NCBI GenBank assembly: GCA_020341815.1
Contig: CP070837.1
Span: forward strand, 849,586-892,063
DNA: 42,478 nt
Origin: Candidatus Omnitrophota bacterium
Lineage (GTDB): Bacteria; Omnitrophota; Gorgyraeia; JAFGHF01
Direction of reading: 5' to 3'
The notes beneath the pieces are model-generated. The model was not told the origin of the DNA and did not search any database. It saw nothing but the letters and a program-made list of their open reading frames with translations. The position numbers and the translations under genes were made by a program. Shown here one piece after another: positions 9,499 to 16,481 of this stretch. Numbering within the stretch: position 1 is the stretch's first letter; every line of letters starts with the position of its first letter.

Positions 9499-10389
9499 AT
9501 GGAAAGTAAGGATTATTTAAAAGATTTTTTTGTTGAAGACGAACACAGCTTTAAAAAGGAACAAATTATTTCTTTAATTAGTAGATGTAAAAAATTTGCT
9601 AAACTTGTAGGTAGAAAAGGTCAAGTACACATCGAAAAGAAAAATTTAACAGGTACAGATAAAATTAAACTTCTTTTAGCAACTCGTTATTTAGGCGCGG
9701 AGTTAGCTAAATTGGAACCCGGACTAAAAATTTCTCCAGAAATTGCGAATGTTCATACCGCTGATATAGCAAAGTTATTATCTGTGTCAGATGATAATGC
9801 CCGAACTAGAGTATCAGATTTAATCCATGAAAATTTTGGTAAAAAACCGGAAAAGGGATATATTCGTATATATCCACATCATATTAATAAGTTTTTAGAT
9901 ATGCTTGAAAAAGAAGAACAAAAAAAGGAAAGAACTTTCAGTAAACAATCTTCAAGTAAGAAAAAAAAGAAGGGGGCCTTGGAGGATAAAAAAGTAAATA
10001 TAGACCAAATATTTAAGCGTTTATCTACACATTTAAATATCACAGAAAGGGTTCTTCAAGATTATATATTTATTAAAGATGATGGAAGTTTTAAATTTAA
10101 TAACTATTTTACCGGTAAGTCGAAGCACAATAAACAGAGTAAAGGAATTTTAAGTACAGCGTTTGTTATAGTTATAGGATTAGGTGCGACAACTTTTTCT
10201 AGTTGGCAGGTAAAAAAAGTTTGTTTTAATAGTAATATCGATGTAACTGGTCTAAATTATACAATAAGAGAATTAAAAAATGGTGGATATATATCTAAGG
10301 CTAATAAATATTCTCGAGATAATATAATTTTAGAAAAAGGTAAAAATAAAGCAAGAGAAATATTTAACGAATTGTGTAATATAAAATGA
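9499..10389 (+). CDS. duplicated winged-helix-like protein of a putative defence operon
   Basis: 296 residues, strongly AT-rich codon use. Residues about 50-140 read like a winged helix: an acidic helical part (TGTDKIKLLLATRYLG), then HTADIAKLLSVSDDNARTRVSDLI and a wing/strand ending GYIRIYPHHINKFLDMLE. A Lys-rich linker (about 145-165) leads to a second region (about 200-296) of similar plan (SSWQVKKVCF, LNYTIRELKNGGYISK). Inference: a DNA- or nucleic-acid-binding regulator or sensor with two related domains. Its TGA overlaps the next ATG (ATGA), indicating translational coupling to the HEPN/Abi-like protein. No family name can be given with certainty. Confidence 0.75.
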   Translation: MESKDYLKDFFVEDEHSFKKEQIISLISRCKKFAKLVGRKGQVHIEKKNLTGTDKIKLLLATRYLGAELAKLEPGLKISPEIANVHTADIAKLLSVSDDNARTRVSDLIHENFGKKPEKGYIRIYPHHINKFLDMLEKEEQKKERTFSKQSSSKKKKKGALEDKKVNIDQIFKRLSTHLNITERVLQDYIFIKDDGSFKFNNYFTGKSKHNKQSKGILSTAFVIVIGLGATTFSSWQVKKVCFNSNIDVTGLNYTIRELKNGGYISKANKYSRDNIILEKGKNKAREIFNELCNIK

Positions 10390-11168
10390 TAAATGAGTTT
10401 ATTCAAGAATATTTCGATATTGTCAAATTTTCTAAAGCCCATAAAAAATATATAAGGGGCAATAAATCAAAACGGCGCCTAAGTGATTTTTATGAAAAAA
10501 GTTGGTTGCCATATTCGCGAAATTTTGAAAAAATATTTGGCAAAAAAGATCATGACATCATAGAAGGGGCTCTATATTCAATTTATAAGCTCTGCAAAAA
10601 AGATTTTATTGAGAAAAAAAGGATAAAATCTATACTTAATTTGACAACGCCAACTATCGAGAATATAAAACTAAATTTAATTAGGGACTTTGGATTTATA
10701 ATCGAAAGAGGACAAAAAGAAAATATTATAGAGATATTAAAAAATGCTGGTTTTGAAAGTACCATTATATATATTGAGGATGCAGAAAATGATTTTAAGA
10801 ATGGTAAATCGAAATCAACATGTACAAATACTAGACATGCTATAGACGAATTCTTTAGAGAATTTAGAGAAAAAGTATTTAAAAAATCTATTTCGGGAGT
10901 AACTGCATCAGAACATATAGCAGCCTTAAATAATAAACTTAAAATTCCAACATCTGAACAATCTTTATTGAAAAATGGTATATATGTTTTCTTAAGTCAT
11001 AAAGGTGGACATGGAACAACCGATAGACCTTCATTAGAAGACGCAAAATTATCAATAAATCTTATCTATATTTGTTTTGAATATTTTTTAAATAAATATA
11101 ATAAATATTTCAATAAAACTAAAGAAACAAATCCATTTTTTGCTGCGCCATTCAAATTCAACTTATAA
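10386..11168 (+). CDS. HEPN/Abi-like protein of a putative defence operon
   Basis: 260 residues, helical, AT-rich and coupled by ATGA to the upstream winged-helix-like gene. The C-terminal third has a segment LSHKGGHGTTDRPSLEDAKL followed by a hydrophobic helix (INLIYICFEYFL). GxHGxxDxPxxEDAxL plus helix is a pattern I associate with C-terminal helical (HEPN-like) regions of abortive-infection proteins. An upstream helix has CTNTRHAIDEFFREF. A canonical RNase HEPN Rx4-6H motif was not located, so nuclease activity is unproven. Taken with its partner it looks like a two-gene antiphage or stress module, which is inference. Confidence 0.7.
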   Translation: MINEFIQEYFDIVKFSKAHKKYIRGNKSKRRLSDFYEKSWLPYSRNFEKIFGKKDHDIIEGALYSIYKLCKKDFIEKKRIKSILNLTTPTIENIKLNLIRDFGFIIERGQKENIIEILKNAGFESTIIYIEDAENDFKNGKSKSTCTNTRHAIDEFFREFREKVFKKSISGVTASEHIAALNNKLKIPTSEQSLLKNGIYVFLSHKGGHGTTDRPSLEDAKLSINLIYICFEYFLNKYNKYFNKTKETNPFFAAPFKFNL

Positions 11169-11213
11169 AAATTCCAAAACTAAAAGTTCTTTTATTTTCA
11201 TAGGGAGGTTCAT

Positions 11214-11477
11214 ATGACCGAAGAAGTGGGATATGGGGTATTTCGAAATATTCACCCAAGCGAAACAGGTAAAAGAGTTACGCTTCACAAATTACCTTGT
11301 CATCATTATAAGCAACACTTAAAAAAAGGAACAGCAAAAGCAAAAGGGATGTATACATTCCACAAAGACTGCAGGACCTTTCAAGAAGCAGTGGAAAGGG
11401 CTTCTCTCGAGTCTTTAGAATGGCATGCACCAATTAAAGTTTGCAAAGGTTGTCTTAAGAATTGGAATCTTGTTTAA
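11214..11477 (+). CDS. small Cys/His-rich, probable zinc-binding protein
   Basis: 87 residues after a very good RBS (AGGGAGG, 6 bases before ATG). Potential metal ligands fall in three groups: LHKLPCHHYKQH near residues 24-35, FHKDC near 49-53, and CKGCLKNW at the C-terminus. The layout His-x3-Cys, a Gly-aromatic turn, an Ala-rich helix (FQEAVERASLES) and a terminal CxxC recalls small Ada-type or treble-clef-like zinc proteins common as orphan genes. It lies 45 bases after the HEPN-like gene and may belong to the same transcript. Function unknown. Confidence 0.7.
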   Translation: MTEEVGYGVFRNIHPSETGKRVTLHKLPCHHYKQHLKKGTAKAKGMYTFHKDCRTFQEAVERASLESLEWHAPIKVCKGCLKNWNLV

Positions 11478-11514
11478 CTCCAGTAGATTATTAAAAATTT
11501 TTTCAAAATTTCTC

Positions 11515-11543
11515 TTGACAAATAGTGTAATATAATGTATAAG
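11515..11543 (+). promoter_or_regulatory. promoter of the HTH/ATPase/recombinase operon
   Basis: TTGACA at 11515-11520, 17-base spacer, TATAAG at 11538-11543. A TGTGTAG heptamer at 11548-11554, just downstream, recurs inside the palindrome at 11767-11786, so the HTH protein of this operon may act at both places (inference). Confidence 0.6.
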
Positions 11544-11572
11544 TATATGTGTAGACAAAATGAGAGGAATTT

Positions 11573-11752
11573 ATGTCGGAACAAGAGGCCATTAGAAAAT
11601 TAAAACAGCTAAAAGAAAAATATACTCTGCATGACCTGGTGAAACATTTAGACATCCAACAGACTACTTTACACCGCTGGCTTAAGACAGGCAAGATCTC
11701 CAAGAATATGGCCGACCTCTTAGAAAGAAGAATCCGGGAAAAGAACCTCTAA
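11573..11752 (+). CDS. 59-residue helix-turn-helix protein
   Basis: Short reading frame with RBS GAGAGGA just upstream of ATG. The protein has an N-terminal charged helix (EQEAIRKLKQLKEKY) and then an HTH-like segment: YTLHDLVKHLDIQQTTLHRW, followed by LKTGKISKNMADLLERRI. It resembles the DNA-binding helices of small phage or plasmid regulators. First gene of the recombinase operon and probably its regulator or excision-type accessory. The role is inferred from fold-like sequence and place only. Confidence 0.65.
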   Translation: MSEQEAIRKLKQLKEKYTLHDLVKHLDIQQTTLHRWLKTGKISKNMADLLERRIREKNL

Positions 11753-11766
11753 TTTTTTTTACCCTC

Positions 11767-11786
11767 TACTTCACAATTGTGTAGTA
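11767..11786. promoter_or_regulatory. 20-bp imperfect palindrome, possible operator
   Basis: TACTTCACAATTGTGTAGTA is a palindrome with one mismatched pair around a perfect CACAATTGTG core. It sits between the small HTH gene and the next small frame. A plausible binding site for the HTH protein, but not proven. Confidence 0.45.
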
Positions 11787-11805
11787 AATAATGAAGGGAA
11801 AAGCT

Positions 11806-11967
11806 ATGATACATTTACACTTCAACCGCCGCAGACCCTTAGGACTTAACAAGCTTCTTTATGCTCAGGCCCTTGGTTTGATTATAAAGAAGCTCTTGGG
11901 CCTTAAAAGGTTGATAAGGCGCCTGGGGCTGGAGATAGAGCTTGACTGCAAAATCATCTTCAAATAG
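11806..11967 (+). CDS. 53-residue basic hydrophobic small protein
   Basis: Frame with RBS AAGGGAAA at a good distance from ATG. Sequence is rich in Leu, Arg and Lys (LNKLLYAQALGLIIKKLLGL, KRLIRRLGLEIELDC) and looks like one amphipathic helix followed by a short beta-like end. Its stop lies 10 bases before the ATG preferred for the ATPase, which fits an operon member or a leader frame that couples translation. No family recognised; it may not be a real protein. Confidence 0.45.
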   Translation: MIHLHFNRRRPLGLNKLLYAQALGLIIKKLLGLKRLIRRLGLEIELDCKIIFK

Positions 11968-11977
11968 GGCTAAAGAG

Positions 11978-13102
11978 ATGGATAAGGCTAAAGAACTGTT
12001 AAAGAATGGTGATATATTAAAGCAGGTTATCCGGGATATGGATATCTTAGGATATGTAGGGGAAGAGGAAAATAAGATATTGGGCTATTTAATAGCTATC
12101 TCCCGCAAGCTTGATCAGCCCCTTTCCGGTATCGTGGTCTCCTCATCCGGGGCAGGGAAAAGCAGGCTGGTGGATACGTTAGAGCAGCTTACTCCAGCTG
12201 AGGATGTAGTCTTTACCTCAAGGCTTACTTCACAGTCTCTTTACTATATGCAGAAGGACTTCCTAAGGCATAAGCTTCTGATAGTAGAGGAAAGGCACGG
12301 CTCTGAGCTTGCTGACTATCCCATCAGGACATTACAGTCAAAGGGTGTGCTTTCCCTGGCGATACCTATTAAGAATAGGACGGTCTTCTTTGAAGTAAAG
12401 GGGCCGGTAAGTATCTTAGAGACTACCGTCTCCTGTAAGCTTAACTTAGAGAACACATCGCGCTGCTTTATCCTGCACCTGGATGAATCAGAGGAACAGA
12501 CCCGGCTTATCCACAGATACCAGAGACAGGCCAGGACTAAAGAGAGGCTTAAACTGCAGCAAAAGGCTCAAGGCATCATCAGGCTGCACCAGGATATGCA
12601 GAGGCTGATTAAGCCCTGCGCGGTAATTATTCCTTATGCCAATAAGTTAACCTTTCCCGCAAACAGTCCTTCATCCAGGCGTGAACATCAGAAATTTCTC
12701 ACCCTCATTGAGGCAATAGCCCTGTTATACCAATACCAGAGAAGAAAGATTGTCCACAACGGCTTAGTCTTCATTGAAAGCGCTATTCAGGACTATGAGA
12801 TTGCCTTTGATATATTCAGCAAGGTTTATCGGGATACATTGCTGACGCATCACTCCAAATCGGCTGTCTTGCTGGCTAAGATACTAAGGCTGAAGAAGTC
12901 TGTCTTTAGCAGGGAAGATATAGCTAAGTTCAGCGGCTGGCCTAATTATAAGGTAAGGGATAATATCAGATATTTAGAAGAGGCCGGGATATTAAGGATT
13001 ATCCGCAACGGAAAGGGAAAGAGAACTCTATATAAGCTGAATAGCCATCTTAAGCTGACCAAACCCGAAGAACTAAGAAAAAGAGGCACTTCTACAAGTT
13101 AA
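11978..13102 (+). CDS. P-loop ATPase/helicase-like protein of a mobile element
   Basis: 374 residues from ATG 11978; a TTG at 11942 is possible but lies inside the previous small frame. A Walker A motif (SSSGAGKSRL) is near residues 55-64 and a Walker B-like strand KLLIVEERHG near 103-112. A conserved-looking segment ADYPIRTLQSKGVLSLAIPI follows. The C-terminal 90 residues look like a winged helix (KSVFSREDIAKFSGWPNYKV, EEAGILRI). The organisation recalls helicase halves of primase-helicase proteins carried by plasmids and integrated elements, here without a CHC2 or Toprim part. It is in an operon with the tyrosine recombinase (4-base gap), so it probably serves replication or transposition of the element (inference). 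Confidence 0.7.
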   Translation: MDKAKELLKNGDILKQVIRDMDILGYVGEEENKILGYLIAISRKLDQPLSGIVVSSSGAGKSRLVDTLEQLTPAEDVVFTSRLTSQSLYYMQKDFLRHKLLIVEERHGSELADYPIRTLQSKGVLSLAIPIKNRTVFFEVKGPVSILETTVSCKLNLENTSRCFILHLDESEEQTRLIHRYQRQARTKERLKLQQKAQGIIRLHQDMQRLIKPCAVIIPYANKLTFPANSPSSRREHQKFLTLIEAIALLYQYQRRKIVHNGLVFIESAIQDYEIAFDIFSKVYRDTLLTHHSKSAVLLAKILRLKKSVFSREDIAKFSGWPNYKVRDNIRYLEEAGILRIIRNGKGKRTLYKLNSHLKLTKPEELRKRGTSTS

Positions 13103-13106
13103 GCTT

Positions 13107-14774
13107 ATGATAACAAATAAGTTACCTTCAGTTAAAGAGCTCATTAGGCAATATCAGGATTACCTTGCCAGTAAAGAAGCCGGGGGAGTAAGATATCTTT
13201 CCGTGCTTAAATATCTAACCGAATATACGGAAAGAGCCGATATAAAAGATATAGCCTTAATCAATGAAGAAAGTCTGCTTGAATTTCAGCTATATCTTTA
13301 TGATGAATATGACTTTACCTTTGAGACGGTAAGAACGATGTTTTACACCTTAAAGAGGTTTTTCGCTTATCTGATGGAAAATAACCTGATTAAGGAGAAT
13401 CTTCTTTATAAGGTAGAAATTATCCCCAAACCCCAACCTAAGAAAATCATCAGCCGTTATTATTCCTTTGATGAGCTGATTAGTAGATACCTCAACTATA
13501 GAAAAAGCCACCTAAGCTACGGCTATCTTATCCAGGTAGAAAAACATTTAAAAGGATATTTTCGTTATTTAAGAGGTAAAGGCATAAAAAGCGTTTATTC
13601 TGTTACTGAAGGAAGCCTCTTAGAATACAGAGACTTCCTCTGGCAGGAATATGAGCAGGGAGAAAAGGACTCTCTTATGCCTGAGAGCCAGATTGAGCGC
13701 TTAGGCACTGTTTGCCGCTTCTTCAGATATTTATATAAGGAAGGCCTGTTAAGAGATAATCCCGCTCTTAATCTGGCCTGGAAAGACTACTTCCATAAAT
13801 TACGCCAGAGGCCTAAGAAAAGCAAGGAGATAAAGGCAGTAACTTCACCCCTGGATGAATTGAAGCAGAAGTTTATCGATTATGAAAAGACCAAAGGAAA
13901 GTCATTAAGTACACTCTCCAGTTACAAAAAAGGCCTGGAGGTCTTCTTTGGATATATGCAAAGCAAAGGCCTAAGCAGCATGGCCCAGATAGGCAAGAGA
14001 CATCTTATGGAATACTATCCTTACCTTTATAATTACCGCGGCATTAGAAATTACCCGGTAGGTATGCAGTCCAAGGCCAAGTATCTCTGGGCCTTGAGGT
14101 TATTCTTTAAGTTCCTGATCCGCTTTGATTATCTGCCTTATGACGCTTCATTTGACTTAGAGCCCATCAAAGAGGAAAAGCCTCTTCCTAAGGATTACCT
14201 TAATCAGAAGGAAGTGTTTTATCTTTTGAATCAGCCTGGATCATCGGATTCCTTGAGTATCCGTGATAAGGCAATACTTGAAGTACTATTCTCAACAGGT
14301 ATGCGCAACAATGAACTCTGCCAGCTCAATATCGCTGATATAGACTTCCAGCAGGAAATGGTCAGGGTCAGTCATCCTAAAGGAGGCAGCAGCCGCCAGA
14401 GAATAGTCCCTGTAGGCCAGAGAAGCCTTAATTATCTAAATAGTTATTTAGCAAAAGCCCGGCCTGAGCTGGCAAATGGTGACCCTCAGGCCTTATTTTT
14501 GTCCTACTCCGGCAAGAGGATTAAAACCGAAGCTGTGTTAAACATTGTTAAAAAGTATGCCTTTCGATGCGGCTTCCGAAAGAATATCACCCCGCATTCC
14601 CTGCGAGTTACCTGCGCCACTCTTATGCTGAAATACAAGGCCGGCCTAAGATATGTCCAGGAGCAGTTAGGCCACAGGAGCATCCGCTCAACTCAAATAT
14701 ATACCCGGCTTATTCCTTTGGACCTGAAACTGGTCCATCAGAGATGTCATCCGGGGGAGAGAATAGACAGATGA
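13107..14774 (+). CDS. tyrosine recombinase with three N-terminal SAM-like domains
   Basis: 555 residues, much longer than the usual 300 of XerC/XerD-type enzymes. The catalytic domain (about 370-555) has the full active set: Arg400 in GMRNNEL, Lys425 in HPKGGS, His497 and Arg500 in HSLR, His523 in GHRS and Tyr532 in QIYTR. The first 360 residues contain three successive segments of core-binding (SAM-like) type: about 5-100, 118-230 and 250-355, each with a YLxxK-like start, a helix ending in FFxYL and a short basic tail. It probably cuts and joins specific DNA sites for integration or transposition. The additional arms might bind extra or longer sites. The gene ends in an ATGA overlap with a 43-residue frame. 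Confidence 0.88.
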   Translation: MITNKLPSVKELIRQYQDYLASKEAGGVRYLSVLKYLTEYTERADIKDIALINEESLLEFQLYLYDEYDFTFETVRTMFYTLKRFFAYLMENNLIKENLLYKVEIIPKPQPKKIISRYYSFDELISRYLNYRKSHLSYGYLIQVEKHLKGYFRYLRGKGIKSVYSVTEGSLLEYRDFLWQEYEQGEKDSLMPESQIERLGTVCRFFRYLYKEGLLRDNPALNLAWKDYFHKLRQRPKKSKEIKAVTSPLDELKQKFIDYEKTKGKSLSTLSSYKKGLEVFFGYMQSKGLSSMAQIGKRHLMEYYPYLYNYRGIRNYPVGMQSKAKYLWALRLFFKFLIRFDYLPYDASFDLEPIKEEKPLPKDYLNQKEVFYLLNQPGSSDSLSIRDKAILEVLFSTGMRNNELCQLNIADIDFQQEMVRVSHPKGGSSRQRIVPVGQRSLNYLNSYLAKARPELANGDPQALFLSYSGKRIKTEAVLNIVKKYAFRCGFRKNITPHSLRVTCATLMLKYKAGLRYVQEQLGHRSIRSTQIYTRLIPLDLKLVHQRCHPGERIDR

Positions 14775-14902
14775 TACGGCCTAACTTCTTGAAATCAAGA
14801 GAGGTTTTGTGCTTTACTTTTGATATTGGCTGGCGTACAATAATCCTAAGGGAATTTATACCCGGAATTTACTGGGATAAAAAGAAGAAGTGGAGGAAAT
14901 AG
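14771..14902 (+). CDS. 43-residue basic small protein coupled to the recombinase
   Basis: Starts at the ATGA overlap with the recombinase stop. The protein is short and basic with an aromatic core (FTFDIGWRTIILREFIPG) and a Lys/Arg/Trp tail (WDKKKKWRK). The coupling suggests it is really translated, perhaps as a recombination accessory. Alternatively it is the 3' remnant of an unrelated gene, such as a toxin tail, cut by insertion of the element: it is directly followed by an RBS and a small membrane protein, as seen after the RHS tails nearby. Neither reading is proven. Confidence 0.45.
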   Translation: MIRPNFLKSREVLCFTFDIGWRTIILREFIPGIYWDKKKKWRK

Positions 14903-14906
14903 AAGG

Positions 14907-15257
14907 GTGAATATTAAAGAAAAAAGAGGTATCGCATTAATCTCCGTTTCAATAATCGCTATCTTTATTTTTAGTATTTTTCGGGGAGTAAAAACTTTTT
15001 CAAATATTGAAGATTATATAGATAGCTATATGTATATGAAGGCTTCAAAATTTAAGTTAATTTTAGCAACAATTGTAGAAGCGTGTGCTTTATTTATACT
15101 ATTATTTAGGGACAAATTTTCTGAAAAAATGGCAGCAAAAAGTAAAAAATATTCAATTGGGTATTACAAATTAGCTATTACTTTAATGCTTAGTTACGTT
15201 CTTCTAATAAGCATAATACATAAGTCATTTATATTATACTTACTAATGGGTTACTAA
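14907..15257 (+). CDS. small membrane protein, possible orphan immunity protein
   Basis: 116 residues, GTG start with a good GGAGG 10 bases upstream. Three hydrophobic segments: about 8-27, 50-66 and 87-114. Its base composition is AT-rich like the small membrane genes that follow the RHS tails, and unlike the recombinase. In size, topology and position before a displaced RHS tip it resembles the other putative immunity proteins in this island. It has no recognisable toxin tail before it, unless the 43-residue frame is such a remnant. No family recognised. Confidence 0.6.
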   Translation: MNIKEKRGIALISVSIIAIFIFSIFRGVKTFSNIEDYIDSYMYMKASKFKLILATIVEACALFILLFRDKFSEKMAAKSKKYSIGYYKLAITLMLSYVLLISIIHKSFILYLLMGY

Positions 15258-15352
15258 AACTTCTAAGAATAAAAACATAAATGGGCCAACAGCACAGCAA
15301 AATATCAAAAAGTAGAGCAATAATGGTCGAAAAGTCGGGAAAAATCAGGGAA

Positions 15353-15383
15353 ATCAGGGAGCGCAATACCTGTTTCCTTGACA
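15353..15383 (+). repeat. lone relative of the RAYT left end
   Basis: 31 bases aligned without gaps to the left end of the transposase at 18814-18844, 25 of 31 identical, sharing ATCAGGG, CAATAC and TTTCCTTGACA. No transposase gene accompanies it. Probably a solo terminal repeat or an old insertion scar. Confidence 0.6.
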
Positions 15384-15432
15384 TTTCAAATTTCCAAACC
15401 GAAATTTTGGAATTTAACATAGTAGAATAAAT

Positions 15433-15520
15433 CTACAGCTAAAAAGTTAGATATTTTAGCGTAGGTAGTCAATTTTAGCTCTTTGTCAAAGCAGAAGTCC
15501 AACACTCCGCCCAAGAGTGT
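15433..15520 (+). repeat. 88-bp element preceding displaced RHS tip 1
   Basis: Matches the element at 17342-17429 in 85 of 88 positions without gaps. It contains an 11-bp stem with one bulged A (CTAC-A-GCTAAAA with TTTTAGCGTAG, 15433-15464), the 11-bp palindrome CTTTGTCAAAG (15481-15491) and a 6-bp hairpin ACACTC/GAGTGT around loop CGCCCAA (15502-15520). The RHS coding homology begins at the very next base. It may be a recombination site, a structured RNA or a cassette boundary. Confidence 0.75.
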
Positions 15521-16429
15521 GACCCGGAGCTCGGTCGCTTTATCACCGCCGACACCATTGTCCAGGCTCCCTATGATCCGCAGAGCTTAAACAGATATGC
15601 CTATTGCAGGAATAACCCCATCAAGTACGTTGATCCAACGGGGCATAGTTGGTTTAAAAAGTTTTTTAGTAAAATAGCAGGTTTTTTTGCTGCCGTTATA
15701 ACTTTTGCCGGCACAGGCGGCAATGCAGCTGCTGCCTTTACTGCCTTTAATGTTGTCGATACCTTCTTTAGTGGTGCTCGAGCAATTGCACATGGTGCTC
15801 CTCCTGGTAGAATCTTTGCTGCAATAGGAATATCTCTTACTTTAAATACAATAATTCCTTTTCCTGATATAGGAAATCTGGCTTTACAATTAACAGTTGC
15901 AGCAGCCAGAGGCGCTTTTATATCTGTTGCCACTAATGCTATCATTAACAAAGGCGGAAAACTTGGGTCCGCTGCCGCCTGGGGTGCTGGAATGGGCGCT
16001 GTATCTGGATTTCTTGGATCCCAACAGTATCAGAATTGGCGAAAAGGCAAAGGATTTGTGTCAAATAAACAAGCTGATGCAAGACGAAAGGCTAGAAATA
16101 GCGCTAGAACAACATCGGGTTCTGTTAAGATAAAAAAATCTTCTGATGGGCGCGCGCAAGACAGCTTAGAAGTAAATGAAGGAAGAATAGTGATAGCAAG
16201 AGGAGATAAAAGCCATGTCGTTGAAGGAGCTAAAGCTGCGGGCAAGGCGGCAGCAGACACCATTACAGGCGTCCCTGCATTTGGAGCCGTAGAGATAGCT
16301 GGCGAAATGGCAAAGACACTCCCTAAGGTTATGGAACGTAATCAAAGGATGTATGAAGAATATGAAGAAAGTGGATTAGGAGAAATATTTGGGCCTAATC
16401 CATGGAAAGACCTTCCTCGTAGTAAATAG
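15479..16429 (+). pseudogene. displaced (orphan) RHS tip 1 with variable C-terminus
   Basis: Uninterrupted frame of 316 codons without an ATG in its first 500 bases; an in-frame TAG precedes it. RHS homology starts at DPELGRFITADTI and runs through NRYAYCRNNPIKYVDPTGH, the end of the conserved RHS core. It then changes to a Gly/Ala-rich hydrophobic stretch and a tail unlike the full-length gene (KKSSDGRAQDSLEVNEGRIV, ending GPNPWKDLPRSK). Known from RHS/CDI biology: such tips are silent alternative toxin ends that can be moved onto the full-length gene by recombination within the conserved core. No nuclease motif was recognised in the tail. Confidence 0.8.
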
Positions 16430-16481
16430 GAATTTTTTTAACGATTGATTGTACAATATATACTTTTAAGATTTTAAGAAA

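Noticed and set aside
11531-11536. TATAAT as the -10 box of the HTH operon promoter
   Set aside because: Only ten bases from the TTGACA, too close; TATAAG at 11538 has a 17-base spacer.
14567-14902. Longer version of the 43-residue frame, overlapping the recombinase catalytic domain
   Set aside because: The upstream part lies in another phase of the well-supported recombinase; only the part after ATG 14771 is kept, because of the ATGA coupling.
15601-15951. - strand frame opposite displaced RHS tip 1
   Set aside because: Mirror of the Ala/Gly-rich + strand frame, which carries clear RHS homology; no start signal on the - strand.
15897-16133. + strand frame overlapping displaced RHS tip 1 in another phase
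   Set aside because: The tip itself reads through without interruption in its own frame, so neither a frameshift nor a second protein is needed.
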